Assembly (NCBI GenBank): GCA_963576725.1 | Contig: OY755252.1 | Coordinates: forward strand, 42,611,552 to 42,675,551 | From: Azorinus chamasolen | Taxonomy: Eukaryota > Mollusca > Bivalvia > Cardiida > Solecurtidae | DNA: 64,000 bases | Reading direction: 5' to 3' | Shown: positions 1-9,629 of the stretch, one piece after another | How the letters are laid out: each line of letters begins with the position of its first letter | Numbering within the stretch: position 1 is the first letter of the stretch | Notes under the pieces: generated by a model | Databases searched by the model: none | Told to the model about the DNA's origin: nothing | Seen by the model: the letters and a program-made list of their open reading frames with translations, nothing else | Program-made: the position numbers and the translations under genes

Positions 1-149
1 TTTGCAAGGCGATTAAATGTTCGACAATAGCAATGACAGAGTTAATTAGGCGGAGATTGGGTGGGAGACAATAGTCACCGGATCTAATGAGCCATAATCC
101 TTAAACCCCCTGTGGAAAAAAATACTGTCTTCTCAAATTGACATCACGT

Positions 150-311
150 GCAATTGTATCTACTTCTGACCGAACTAGCAGTTGAGGCCGAGTAATGGAC
201 GGAGTGTCAAACAGCATGGATCCTGATCAGACGCCGAGTAACTCGGTGTCTGATCTGGATCCGAGCTGTTTGCAAGTGTGGGTCAGGTCGCGGTTAGCGG
301 GATAAGGGTTT
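150..311 (+). mobile_element. Family G MITE copy
   Basis: The hairpin at 208-272 has arms CAAACAGCATGGATCC and GGATCCGAGCTGTTTG around an apex CGCCGAGTAACTCGG. Its right arm GGTCAGGTCGCGG..GGGATAAGGGTTTA is the family G end. The left boundary is estimated. It is non-coding. Confidence 0.7.
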
Positions 312-930
312 ACTCTTTGCACGTTAGTGACAAGGTCGTGGTAACCAAGGCAACGATTTTGATCCAGATTAGACGTAGAGTCGATCGTCGTCTCATCAGG
401 ATCGGAACTAGATGACAATCTACGTACATGTACGGATAGAAAATGAATGAAGCATTAGTTGAAAAATGAATTAAGAGAAATGGTTTGCATATAACAATAT
501 CTTTGAATGCGGCAACCAAGTTTAGTGGCATTTGAAATCAATATGTACCGATATCAGAAAGTTTCTAGGAAGCCCTCTGCTTCGGGTTTACACTACTTGT
601 CATTCATACTCCTGTAGCAACTTCCTTTCATACAAAATGGATTCTACTGTGAAACATTGATAGGACATTCCGCTTTGGATATTAAACATTCAAAGTGTAA
701 TGTCTTCTGTGATCATTTGGTTGTTTCAGCTATTGCAGTCCCTGAAGGCTTCAAATACGGAATGTCAACTGGAATATAATCGCTCACAAATGCTGAATAA
801 TGTGAGAAGAAACATGTTTTATTGTACCTTCAGACGAGAACATAAATTAACCCACGAGCTAATTTGAGCTACAGTTCAATTATTCTCTTTTAGACACTAC
901 CTTTGATCATCCTTGGACCCGACATGTCTT

Positions 931-1040
931 GCAAACAGCTTGGATCCGGTTGAGACGCTGAGTAAATTGGCGTCTCAATAGGATTCAAACTGTTTAACAC
1001 TCACGCCCATATTTTCTCAATAGATTCATCGAATCAGAAG
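931..1040 (-). mobile_element. Family G MITE fragment
   Basis: The G hairpin (GCAAACAGCTTGGATCC..ATTCAAACTGTTT) spans 931-994. It is followed by CGAATCAGAAGT, the complement of the G left arm, so this copy is reversed. The hairpin is imperfect and the outer arms are decayed. Confidence 0.6.
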
Positions 1041-1109
1041 TTGGCAAAATGCACCAGATCATAATTTGAGAAAACATTATTTTTCACAGCAGGTCAAAGG
1101 TCAGTGTCA

Positions 1110-1316
1110 TACAGTGGATACTGTCTTAAGCAGCCGTCAAAAAGAGGTCAATTTTTGGGTTTGTGCGGCAGGAGGTAGCTTAATACAGGTCAAAAGTAAA
1201 GCAGAAAGCTCCTATAGGAGCTTTCTGCATTACTTTTGCCCTGCATTAAGCAACCACCTGTTTTAAGGCTGTTATTCTCAATATATGAATGGCCACTTAT
1301 GACAGACTGCACTGTA
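1110..1316. mobile_element. Family E MITE (TA-bounded, pogo/Tc1-like)
   Basis: TA-CAGTGGATACTGTCTTAAG at the left and CACTGTA at the right are degenerate inverted ends. The core is a near-perfect palindrome: AGGTAGCTTAATACAGG..AGCTCCTATAGGAGCT..CCTGCATTAAGCAACC. TA duplication and CAGT ends fit the Tc1/mariner/pogo group. It has no coding capacity, so it would be moved by a transposase supplied elsewhere. It is a reference copy of family E. Confidence 0.8.
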
Positions 1317-1547
1317 ATCAGTGTTGAAAATAAAGAGGCAAATTTCATTAACATGCGGATATGACGTGATTTCAAACACCATGCCATATATCAGTGTGTT
1401 TTTTTCGCCATAATTTGTGATTTACAACAACCAGAGTGAAACATTAACCTTATCGAGCTGTGATAGAACCATGTCTCCTCAAAGTTGGTTGTAGTACAAT
1501 TTTGAATACTTCCACTCTGAACAATATTTTGACAACACTATTGACTA

Positions 1548-1653
1548 TAGTGTCAGTTAGTTTGGATCCTGATATAACACCGAGTTTCTCGGCGTGTCAC
1601 GTGGATCCAAGTTGTTTGCAAGGTCAGGTCGCACATAGCTGGAAAAAGGTTAA
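1548..1653 (+). mobile_element. Family G MITE fragment
   Basis: A degenerate G hairpin (AGTTTGGATCCTGAT..GTGGATCCAAGTTGTTTGC) is followed by the G right arm CAGGTCGCACATAGC. Its final TTAA (1650-1653) is also the first TTAA of the adjoining family H copy. Confidence 0.7.
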
Positions 1654-1898
1654 CCCTTCTCTTGCTGAATTTTAAAATACATTTCTCCTTCTTTACCCAT
1701 GCCCTGTTGTATAATTACACATATCTTCACTGTGTACAAGTATTTCGCTGTGCAATCACTGCTGTGGAGTGCACTGGTTGCACAATCAAGTTGTAAATAG
1801 TGCAGACCTTATGAGACAGCTGCTGCAGGAGCTGTCTCATCTGGGTCTTCACTATTTACAGGTAGGTATATTGACGTGAATAGCAAGCGAAGGGTTAA
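1650..1898 (+). mobile_element. Family H MITE, copy 1
   Basis: A 249-bp TTAA-to-TTAA element starts TTAACCCTTCTCTTGCTG and ends AGCAAGCGAAGGGTTAA. TTAA plus CCC ends are typical of piggyBac-type cut-and-paste elements. It is asymmetric: about 150 bp of left arm, then a hairpin GTAAATAGTGCAGACC..GCTGCAGGAGC..GTCTTCACTATTTAC at 1795-1860, then a short right arm. Five very similar copies lie in the window, all in this orientation. It is non-coding. Confidence 0.85.
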
Positions 1899-2810
1899 TT
1901 GCTGAAATACTCACGTTATCAGATTGCTGTTATATGTTTTTAATGGAAGCATTAAATCCATTTTGTTTCTTTTATTATCATTTCTCTTATCTTTCCTGAA
2001 TCAATAGGTATTTCAAGCGTTCATTATATTTTGAATCTTGTTATATTCATGTGTCACTAATGTTTATCATTCATTGTGATGAACAACTGCTTTTGTGAAG
2101 TATTACATACCAAGGTGAGGAAGTTAATAAGCTCTCAGCTTTCATTCCAATCCTTTTTAGTAACAATGTATATTTATGTTTATGCATGTTGTAAATTACA
2201 GAAATGAAATTTTTCATCATATTGGCGCTCTTTGAGACTCTTTAAAGTAGTTTCTTTGAAAACGTGATAAATATAGTCCATCGGAGAAAATTCTATATCT
2301 ATCAGAATGTTTAAAAAAATACACAAATCTAAGATTTTCCTATTCTAGGAAATGCTCCTTTCCAGTAGCTTTATTTGAAGGGGTCGGGTCTAAAAATAGC
2401 ATATGTCCTTTGCCAAAAGTGTATACCCAGATGAGAGGGCTCCTAGAGGATCTGCACTGTTTTTTTTTCATGTTACACATTTTCTTTAGAAAAAATCCCC
2501 AATATTCACCATAAGAAAAATTCAGCGTTGTTAAGGGTTAACTATAAAGTCTGTAAATGACGCATGTTTGCAAATATCTCATAACAATTGAAATAATACT
2601 GTTTTGATCATTTTATGAAGATTTTCCATGAACAACTTACACTGTAAGAGGTAAAATGGATTTATTAATCAATAAGAAATGTTTATAATATAATATTATT
2701 GTGATATCGTGAACACAATCTTGCGGAACCAATCGGAACCCATCGGGGAACTGAAACGTACACGAAGTTTATCTAAACGCAGGCCAATAATAACGGCGAC
2801 TTCGATACTT
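1899..2810. other. No gene seen; A/C-type arm remnants
   Basis: AT-rich with no supported gene. At 2327-2405 a stretch (ATGCTCCTTTCCAGTAGC..TCTAAAAATAGC) resembles a family A right arm. At 2426-2462 CCAGATGAGAGGGCTCCTAG resembles a B/C hairpin arm. Both look like decayed MITE pieces. Confidence 0.5.
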
Positions 2811-2884
2811 TGACATCAATTTTTAACAAATCTACGTGATTATTTGTTGACATCAGTTTTTAACAAATCTACGTGGTTATTTGT
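2811..2884. repeat. 37-bp direct duplication
   Basis: Two adjacent copies of a 37-bp unit begin TGACATCA.TTTTTAACAAA and end ATTTGT, differing at about two positions. This is a simple local tandem duplication. Confidence 0.75.
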
Positions 2885-2965
2885 AGGTTATTTGCACACC
2901 TTACACATTATCGTTAAACAAATTAAGATTTTATGGCATTCATAAAGACTCCTGAATCGCGCCAT

Positions 2966-3128
2966 TTAACCCCTATCCTGTTTCTATGTATATTCCAAAT
3001 TTCAATACCTACTGAATATTCATGAACAAAACAGTTATAATGAATACAACTCATGTATGAGCCGTCTGATCTGGGTCTTCTCTGTTTACAAATGCGTAAA
3101 AATACGTTTATATGAAGGAAAAGCTTAA
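2966..3128 (-). mobile_element. Family B MITE, internally deleted
   Basis: It starts TTAACCCCTATCCTGTTTC and ends AAGGAAAAGCTTAA. GAGCCGTCTGATCTGGGTC followed by TCTGTTTACAAATGCG is one hairpin arm; the partner arm is missing. At 163 bp it is shorter than the ~245-250 bp of full copies. Confidence 0.7.
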
Positions 3129-3245
3129 GTGCACACTGGTTTAAGCCTTGACTGAATAAATAACTCTTTAAACGCCTCAGCAAACATAGCAGACCAAGAT
3201 CTGAAGACTCTGATAGCTCTGTTCTATTTGCTTTTGGATAAATTA

Positions 3246-3571
3246 TACAGTTCAAATTTCGATATATCTAACCCGGATAAATCGAACTTCGGATAAATTC
3301 GAACAAAAAGTTCAGTCATTCCAAAACTTACAATGCAGAATTGCTCTGAAATGTATAACTATGCGTATCTAGAAACATATGTGACAGCTTAATGCAGATC
3401 TAAAGTAATGCTGAGAGATACTACAGGATATTTCGGCATTACTTTAAACCTGCATTAAGCTGTGAACTTAAGAAATTGTTCAGATCAGAAATCGGTTAAC
3501 TCGAACTTCTGTTATCTCGAACTAATTTGTATGATCCATTGAAGTTCGAAATATCGAAGTTCTCAACTGTA
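3246..3571. mobile_element. Family P MITE (TTCGAA-rich pogo-like ends)
   Basis: A 326-bp element between TA sites starts TACAGTTCAAATTTCGATAT and ends CGAAGTTCTCAACTGTA. Multiple TTCGAA/TCGAACTT motifs occupy both arms. The centre has GCTTAATGCAG..CCTGCATTAAGC, the core also used by families D, E and F. Such TTCGAA-rich CAGT ends are typical of pogo/Tigger-type elements. No transposase is present. Confidence 0.75.
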
Positions 3572-3594
3572 TTTACGATTCTACAATTTCTACC

Positions 3595-3757
3595 ATTGCA
3601 AATGTTTCCTGTGTCCATGTGCTAGTAATAGAATTCATCTAATTATTATCCATGATGACATTATTTTCTTATCGTATCTGAATATTCATAGCATATGGCT
3701 CTTACCTGTTTGCAAAGGTGTGGAAATGCGTATTTATGGAGTAGAGGGTTGAGAATT
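3595..3757. mobile_element. Family C MITE remnant
   Basis: Fragments in C order: TCCATGTGCTA, ATGATGACATTATTTTCTTA, then GTTTGCAAAGGTGTGGAAATG and ATTTATGGAGTAGAGGGTT. The hairpin arms are lost. The boundaries are approximate. Confidence 0.5.
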
Positions 3758-4110
3758 CGTTACTGTATGATTATGCAAAGACTTTAGTTTCATAATTACA
3801 CATGGACAAGGACACCGTTGGCTGTTACAGTAACATCAGTATCATATCTATACATGTTCCATAAGCAAACATAGTTATAATGTAAGAACTGTAACCCAGT
3901 TCTACAGTATAAAAACTTATGTTCTGTGTAAAACTCATGAACATCATAATGAAAATTATCATATTGTAACTATTTCTATATATCTTTATGTAAGAAATGT
4001 TCTAATTGGTGCCATTTTCTTTCTCTACTAGCACTTGTACATATTTATATGCTTGTTTGTGAAATGATCTCCATCATTGGAGGAAATAAAGAATATATAT
4101 AGAACCTCCT
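3758..4110. other. No gene seen
   Basis: AT-rich spacer. There are weak C-like words (CATGTTCCATAAGCAAACATAG near 3850, split here by eye) but no boundaries, and no supported open frame. Confidence 0.3.
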
Positions 4111-4480
4111 TTAACCTTTCCTTTGTACAGTAAAACCTCTCTATAACGACCACTGAATTGTGTTAATTATTTGGTATTTAGGGCAGCAAAACAGAACGCT
4201 CCTATAGGAGCGTTCTATTTTACTATCACCTTGCTTTAATCAGCCACCTGCCTTTAACACAAAATACTTGATGTAATTTAGTGGCCGTTATAGAGAGGTT
4301 TTACTGTATATAGGAGCCGTTTGATAAGGGTCTGCTCTGTTTGCTTTGGAATTTGAAAGATCGATTTCTTTACTTTCTAAAACGATCACACTTTCATTAA
4401 ATTCATTGTAACTGTTTTGTCCACGAATATTCAAAACGGTATTGAAATTTGGAATAACCATATAACAGGGAAAGGGTTAA
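4111..4480 (+). mobile_element. Family B remnant carrying an F insertion
   Basis: TTAACCTTTCC at 4111 is a B start. The B right half, from TAGGAGCCGTTTGATAAGGG to AACAGGGAAAGGGTTAA, runs 4307-4480. The F element sits between them, at the TA of the CCTATAGG apex on the right side. Most of the B left arm is missing, so a deletion accompanied or preceded the insertion. Confidence 0.7.
4126..4308. mobile_element. Family F MITE, copy 1
   Basis: TA-CAGTAAAACCTCTCTATAACG at the left and CGTTATAGAGAGGTTTTACTG-TA at the right are near-perfect inverted ends. The core is AACAGAACGCTCCTATAGGAGCG. It is TA-bounded, pogo/Tc1-like, non-coding and 183 bp. It lies inside a B remnant. Confidence 0.85.
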
Positions 4481-4673
4481 CCATTTCAACGCGAATGCAT
4501 TTGCGAATCAAATTAGACCAAGTTCAGAGGGCCCCCTGATGGATTCACCTGATCAAAGCCTGTATCGATTGCCATGTTTTAATGTTTAAAGAAAACCCTC
4601 CGAATCGACATGAGACATTCCAATGTCAAATATGGAAGGGCCCAAATGAAAGCTCAAGGTTGAAAGGGTTTAA
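4477..4673. mobile_element. Unclassified TTAA element
   Basis: It runs from TTAACCATTTCAAC to GTTGAAAGGGTTTAA, a clear terminal inversion bounded by TTAA. Its interior has AGACCAAGTTCAGAGGGC, loosely like a B/C hairpin arm. It shares its first TTAA with the preceding B remnant. Confidence 0.55.
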
Positions 4674-4739
4674 GGCCCCGTAGTGGTTGTCAGTGTAGAT
4701 AGGTTTACAATAGAGTACCAATAAAGACGAATGTAGGTC

Positions 4740-5063
4740 TATAGTTCGTCAGATTGTTGCTTAACCCATTCCCTCATATTGACGACTTTTGACGACTCTG
4801 TAAAAGACTTGTGAAACCATTGTGATAAATAGAGCATTTGCTCCTATAGGAGCAAATGCTCTATTTATCACAATGGTTTCAAACTACAAAATTCTAAAAT
4901 TTTCCTTTTCTCTAGTTAATGCTTCTTTTCGGTAGATTTATTCAAAGAGGTATCTAAAAATAGCCTATGAGGTAATGGGTTAATGCAGGATGAGAGTCAC
5001 ACAGAGAGCTACTTTTTGAGCTGTCTGTATGACCTTTACCCTGCATTAAGCTGCCACTTGTCG
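4740..5063. mobile_element. D-type core split by family A copy
   Basis: Reading across the A element, ATTGTTGCTTAA joins TGCAGGATGAGAGTCAC. This rebuilds the motif GCTTAATGCAGG found at the left arm of D/E cores. The right half ends CCCTGCATTAAGCTGCCAC. The outer TA-family ends are not clear. Confidence 0.65.
4761..4983. mobile_element. Family A MITE, copy 1
   Basis: TTAACCCATTCCCTCATA begins it and AGGTAATGGGTTAA ends it (223 bp). The central hairpin, about 66 bp, is ACCATTGTGATAAATAGAGC followed by ATTTGCTCCTATAGGAGCAA and the complement; the arms are essentially perfect. The flanking TTAA is duplicated, and the site it interrupts is recognisable as a D/E core. Confidence 0.85.
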
Positions 5064-5519
5064 TAATGGCCGGCATTGGTACTAATTTCAACGTCTGGTT
5101 TAGAGTTTTTGTTTTACTGCACTATATTTGGAACCAAAAGACCATGCGTTTCAGACGAGACTTCAGTCTATTATATCATTTCAAAACTAGTTATAAATAC
5201 AATACTTTTCGAGAAAATTACAACTTATCTTATTCTACAGCAGCAATATTTGAACTGAGAATAAACGATTTACGTTATAGGGTCATTTAGAATCTTGTAT
5301 TTCTTGTCTAAGCACGGTCTACAAAACCTGAATACGATATTGAGATATTGGTTTTCTGATGAAACAAGTGGGCTACTTCTATTTAGAATCTTTACAATAT
5401 CCGTTCCGTATCTATCACATGTCTTGTTAAGGAGCGGAGATCTGTTAACTGGCCAATTAAAGCCATTAGTACTGTACGAAAAAATAATATCAGCAATAAT
5501 ATCAGCCTAAATTTGGAAC
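5064..5519. other. No gene seen
   Basis: Open frames of 60-74 codons overlap here on the plus strand, but none has recognisable domains or a codon pattern, and I assign no product. Confidence 0.35.
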
Positions 5520-5673
5520 TGGTGCAATTCTTGCTACTTCCGGTTCAATCAAGGGTTTGAGAAACTATTGATCGGGTGTCAAACAGCTTGGATCGTGAGT
5601 CACTCGACGTTATATCAGGATTTAAGCTGTTTGCAAATGTGAGTCAGGTCTGGGATAGTGGTATAAGGGTTAA
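5520..5673 (+). mobile_element. Family G MITE, copy 4
   Basis: The left arm is CTTCCGGTTCAATCAAGGG..TTTGAGAAACTATTGATCGG. A degenerate hairpin (CAAACAGCTTGGATC..TTTAAGCTGTTTG) spans 5578-5634. The right arm is GTGAGTCAGGTC..GGTATAAGGGTTAA, ending at TTAA 5670-5673. Confidence 0.7.
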
Positions 5674-5892
5674 AACCATTAGTATAGTGTAACCCGGAAG
5701 TATCAGTTTTATACCTGATCCAGTTTAGTATAACACCCCGATAATGTAATGTCCAATACAGACGTGCTCATATTGAACTGCACATGCGTATTGAATAGTT
5801 GTGAATATGTAGTTAACCGAAGTGTACCGACTACCGATATTGTCATTTAAAGTAAAGTACTTCCAAATGTCAAAGTTAGCCCACCTCTTCTT

Positions 5893-6138
5893 TTAACCCT
5901 TTACGCCATAAATATTCATGTAAGAAATAAACACTTCTTGAATATTAATTAGATTAATTGCTATACTGGCACATGGAACAAAAGGTTTTGGCCATGGCAG
6001 AATCTGTAGAATTATATCTATATTATAGTATAACCAAACAGAGCAGACTCTGATCAGACGGCTCCTATATGAGCCGTCTGATCTGGATCTACTTTGTTTT
6101 CAAATGTTTATAAATGGGTAGTTATAGAGTAAAGGGGT
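5893..6138 (-). mobile_element. Family C MITE, copy 1
   Basis: TTAACCCTTTACGCCATA begins the C arm carrying ATATTCATGTAAGAAATAA and AGAATCTGTAGAATTATATC. The hairpin (6042-6101) is AACAGAGCAGACTCTGATC with apex GGCTCCTATATGAGCC. The right end (TATAGAGTAAAGGGGTGG) has lost its TTAA. Non-coding. Confidence 0.75.
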
Positions 6139-6216
6139 GGGGAAGAGCTTTATCTTCAAGTAGAATTAACGTGTATTGTCATAACGTTTGTCAAACAATA
6201 AAGTATCCTTATTCTA

Positions 6217-6345
6217 TAACAGTATCGGTCTTTTAGACAGGTGACAGTTTAATGCAGGATGTACAGAAAGTTCCTCTATGATCTTTCTGTATGACTTTCA
6301 CCCTACATGTCATGATGTCACCCTGCATCACAGCTATGTTTATTT
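6217..6345. mobile_element. Family D core remnant
   Basis: CAGGTGACAGTTTAATGCAGG..AGAAAGTTCC (written in two parts) and TGACTTTCACCCTACATG match a degenerate D core. A second partial CACCCTGCATCACAGC follows. No outer ends are recognised. Confidence 0.55.
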
Positions 6346-6522
6346 TGCTTAGGGTCAAAGGAGTACACCTAATACTAAAGTAAATATCTTCAAATGGTAT
6401 AGTCAAACAACTAAGTCAGTCGAGTCCATTTTTGAGGGAGAGCAGCATTCCGCGTGTTTTCGGACCATTTTTTAAAAGAAAAGTTTAGTATATTAGATAC
6501 AAATGTAGGCGGGATTGTTGCC

Positions 6523-6615
6523 AGCAGTTTAGCGCTGTAGGTAAAGTCTAGGTACTCACAAGGCATTGCGATATCAGTATTTTTATTAAGCGTGGGTTCG
6601 AATCCCGTGTCAGCA
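6523..6615 (+). pseudogene. tRNA-like sequence (pol III boxes)
   Basis: TAGCGCTGTAGG (6530-6541) fits an A box with one mismatch, and GGTTCGAATCC (6595-6605) is a perfect B box. A 5-bp T-stem with two wobbles forms. The expected acceptor stem (AGCAGTT against GTCAGCA) does not pair, so it is not a working tRNA. Confidence 0.6.
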
Positions 6616-6842
6616 TTATTTTATTTTATACTGTATAATTATACTGACCATTTATGCACATGTTCGTCAATGTTTTGGAAGGGGTGTATATGTTCGAGTA
6701 CTATATCAGTCATATTTTCAAAAATAAATCGCTGATAAAATAAGAATATTTATATAAGTTTTAGCAATTTCCTTGTACACTGGCAAGAATAAATCGTGCT
6801 CTTCGCATGATTCACTTTATAGAAGACGAAGTGTATTCGAAA

Positions 6843-6924
6843 AGTTGCTGCTTAATGCAGCACAATTTAATGTAGAATGCTCTGAATGCTTTTTAGTGTC
6901 CGATTGAGAGAGGTTTCACTGTAG
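6843..6924. mobile_element. Half of a TA-family MITE
   Basis: GCTGCTTAATGCAGC..TGTAGAATGCTC is a core fragment. CGATTGAGAGAGG..TTTCACTGTA is a D/F-type right terminus. It lies inside the middle of the foldback element. Confidence 0.6.
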
Positions 6925-7077
6925 ATATATAACAATGAAACTATATAACGGTTGAAATGAAATTGAATATAGAAGAAAAAACTGAAAACAAAGCAAAAGG
7001 GTAAACAACCAATCAAAATATAAAAAGTAATAACAGAATGTTTAATAAATATTTAGCAAAAACAATGTTTTAGATTG

Positions 7078-7160
7078 ATGCGAGACTCGAACCCGCGCTT
7101 AATAAAATGTTCCACGATCATATACTCGTACATGTACTTCCTTACGGCCCTATGACTTAT
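7078..7160 (-). pseudogene. tRNA-like sequence, inverted partner
   Basis: On the minus strand the words TTATTAAGCGCGGGTTCGAG and TCTCGCATC give a B box (GGTTCGAGTCT, one mismatch). It mirrors the plus-strand copy in the left arm. No cloverleaf was confirmed. Confidence 0.5.
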
Positions 7161-7320
7161 AGACTACACTATGTTTCCGATAACTAATCCGCTTATTGTT
7201 TGTAACTATAACTAAAACGTTTCTTTTAAAAAATGACTTGTGAATATCCGATATGCTGATTTCCCTCATAAATGGACTCGGCGAACCCGTGACCCGTCAG
7301 ACCTAGTTGTTTGACTATAC

Positions 7321-7649
7321 GAACATTTTAATACAATTCTATACAGTTTTAAAGACTTTAAGCACACCATTCTTACTTGTCAAATTTCTACACAATGGAG
7401 CTATTGTCATTTATTTTAGAACAACCATCGAATATGTTTTCTTAGATACGTTTAAAACTGTCTGCTGTTAGTATTAACGACGAGAACTATATATGCCTTC
7501 CCTTTTCCAGTTTAACGGTCTGGAAGCTCTTGCACCTTATAGTATATCTCGTCTAAAAGGTATTTTCATGACATGCAAACATTTTATGTCTCGAATTTTC
7601 CTTGATTTTCCAACATGTGTATTAATAGATGTTCAAAACGTTTTTGTTT
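7321..7649. other. No gene seen
   Basis: AT-rich. An 88-codon frame starting at 7493 runs into the family A element and has no recognisable domain. Confidence 0.35.
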
Positions 7650-7869
7650 TTAACCCATTCCCTCTGGACTTTTTTTTAGACCTGACCTTTTTGAATAAAT
7701 ATACCGGAAATGAGCATTTACTAGAGAAAAGGAAAATTTTAGAATTATGTAGATTTTAATCCATTGTGATAATCTCTATAGGAGCAAATGCTCTATTTAT
7801 CGCAATGGTTTCAAACAAAATGACTTTTACAGAGGCGTTAAAGGGCTTAAGTATGCGGTACTGGGTTAA
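7650..7869. mobile_element. Family A MITE, copy 2
   Basis: TTAACCCATTCCCTCTGG opens it and TACTGGGTTAA closes it (220 bp). The left hairpin arm is shortened (ATTGTGATAATCTCTATAGG) while the right arm AGGAGCAAATGCTC..ATCGCAATGG is intact, so about 17 bp of the left stem is lost. Confidence 0.8.
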
Positions 7870-7980
7870 GACACGTTAAGACTATCCTTGCAGTTGGCGC
7901 GAAGTAAAAAGCATTTGCAATAAAAAGCGACACCATTAACCATTGACCAGAAGTCACTGTACGTTAACTACGTATTGAAC

Positions 7981-8187
7981 TACAGTAAAATCTCGATAAT
8001 TCGAACAATAAAATACGTATCATTATCGATCTTTAAGACGGGTGGCAGCTTAATGCATGGCGAACGTCATGCAGAAAGCTCCTAGAGGAGCTTTCTGCAT
8101 GACTTTCACCATGCATTAAGCAGCCACCTGCCTTTAAGGGTCAAATTGTTCTATACTAAAATTTCGAATAATCGATATTTTACTGTA
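7981..8187. mobile_element. Family D/P MITE with TTCGAA ends
   Basis: TA-CAGTAAAATCTCGATAATTCG opens it and CGAATAATCGATATTTTACTG-TA closes it. The core is GGGTGGCAGCTTAATGC with apex AGCTCCTAGAGGAGCT and its complement; each arm is nearly perfect. Its right end is the best match to the unit of the 33-bp array at 45.8-46.2 kb. Confidence 0.85.
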
Positions 8188-8597
8188 TATAAGAAACATT
8201 ACACATTTCGTATAATCGAATAGTCATAAAACCAGCACGCGAATATAAAACAGCGGAACTCTTGCCAAAGCCGATTAGTAAAGTAATTACGCCAAATTCT
8301 TTTAGAGTTAATTCTGTAATTATCAAACACTTGCACGTCAAATTGCAGATTGACTTTTTTCTCATTTCAATTTCTCTTACAATAGGACATTGGCATTTGT
8401 ACGAGTGATGTTACGCTACGCTTTGCACGCCAAACTCGTGCTCAACGTGATTACTGCATGCCAAACAATATGTAATCATCGTTACGGACGTGCTTGGTTT
8501 GTAATATAAGTCTAAAAGTATCTATCTGAAACAAGAGCAATAGGTGATGGGTATTTTCAAAAAAAAAGAAGAAAATTTCTCCAATTAATCGCATGCT
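8188..8597. other. No gene seen
   Basis: AT-rich spacer with no supported coding or RNA feature. Confidence 0.35.
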
Positions 8598-8645
8598 GTG
8601 AACCCTTGACTACTCTTTAGAACCGTCTCGTAGTAGCTATTTTAA
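8598..8645. repeat. Family N hairpin fragment
   Basis: GAACCCTTGACTACTCTTTA and GAACCGTCTCGTAGTAGC match one arm of family N (compare 63,087-63,136). Only one arm survives. Confidence 0.5.
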
Positions 8646-8848
8646 TTTACTTAAATATGTACGTGTTTCTGTTAAATACTGTGTCAACGTTTGAAATAAC
8701 CAAAGCGGACGTTCAATTTTCCGTTAATTGTGCAAATGTCTCATACAAATTCGAGGTTTATTATTACAATTGCAAGGGGTAGGTAACTGTCAAGTGCTAG
8801 CTCTCGGTGTGGATCTTCATTGGATGATATCTTTTCAATTATCAGCTT

Positions 8849-9092
8849 TTAACCCTTTCCCTGTTCTATGTTTATTACAACTACCTGCTGAATATTCATG
8901 GCCAAAATAGTTATAATGAAATGTGGAAGGGGAAATATTGTAGCCATTTTAGAAAATATATTAACACATCTATCAAATTCTATTAGCAAACAGAGCAGAC
9001 CCTGATCAGACGGCTCCTCTAGGAACTGTCTGATATTGGTCTACTCTGCTTGCAGATGCGTGAAAACACGTTTATATGAGGGAAAGGGTTAA
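8849..9092 (-). mobile_element. Family B MITE, copy 2
   Basis: TTAACCCTTTCCCTGTTCTA opens it and TATATGAGGGAAAGGGTTAA closes it (244 bp). Terminal 13-bp inverted ends (AACCCTTTCCCT) are clear. The hairpin at 8990-9054 has GCAAACAGAGCAGACCCTG and apex GGCTCCTCTAGGAAC. The arm outside the stem holds AATATTCATGGCCAAAATAG. TTAA duplication and CCC ends are piggyBac-like; it is non-autonomous. Confidence 0.85.
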
Positions 9093-9185
9093 CTGCTATT
9101 TCGGTGACAGGCAGTTGTGCTTTATTTATGAACATTTTAAAAGTTAGTTGTATACCTATCTCGCTATCCAAGACTTGGTTAGCTT

Positions 9186-9290
9186 TTGTAACAGTTTGGA
9201 TCCAGATGAGACGCCGATTAACTCGGAATCAAAAGCTCGATTGACCCGGAAGAACCTGCACCAAATTGAAAACTGGGCAGACATTTTTTT
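9186..9290 (-). mobile_element. Half of a family G MITE
   Basis: AACAGTTTGGATCCAGATGA and GACGCCGATTAACTCGG form a left hairpin arm and apex; the partner arm is missing. CGATTGACCCGGAAG resembles the complement of the G left arm. Confidence 0.55.
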
Positions 9291-9310
9291 CACAGCAAGA
9301 AAAGGCTTAA

Positions 9311-9519
9311 TACAGTAAAACCCCGCTAATGCGACCACGTAAAAGAGGTATAATTATGGGAGCTAGATGCAAATGGTAGCTTAATGCAGGACAAAAGTAA
9401 TACAGAATGCTCCTAGAAGAGCTTTCTGCATTGCCTTTGTCCTGCATTAAGCAACCACCTGCTAATAAAGACACACATGATTATTCATTCAGTGGTCGCA
9501 TAAGAGGGGTTCTATTGTA
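9311..9519. mobile_element. Family E MITE, copy 2
   Basis: TA-CAGTAAAACCCCGCTAATGCG and CGCATAAGAGGGGTTCTATTG-TA are inverted ends. The core (AATGGTAGCTTAATGCAGG..CCTGCATTAAGCAACC) has an apex CTCCTAGAAGAGC with one mismatch. 209 bp, TA-bounded. Confidence 0.85.
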
Positions 9520-9629
9520 TATGTATAGCATATGAGGTTAAAACAGATGTACAGAATACACGCGAAGTGTCGTCATGTCAACTGCAGTTAAACATATCTA
9601 ACAAAGTGTGTATTTATATGTAAAGCCCT

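Larger units (their letters stand above)
6397..7320. mobile_element. Foldback element with tRNA-like arms
   Basis: GTATAGTCAAACAACTA at 6397 recurs inverted at the right end (…GACTATAC, 7320). Both arms then share CGAGTCCATTT.TGAGGGA, ATTTTTTAAAAGAAA and TTTATTAAGCG.GGGTTCGA, so about 220 bp is inverted around a ~440-bp middle. Each arm carries a tRNA-like B box. No target duplication is clear. It may be a non-autonomous foldback or two inverted copies of a tRNA-derived SINE. Confidence 0.65.

Noticed and set aside
6523..7160. Functional tRNA genes
   Set aside because: B boxes are good, but the acceptor stem does not pair in the left copy, and the right copy has no verifiable cloverleaf.
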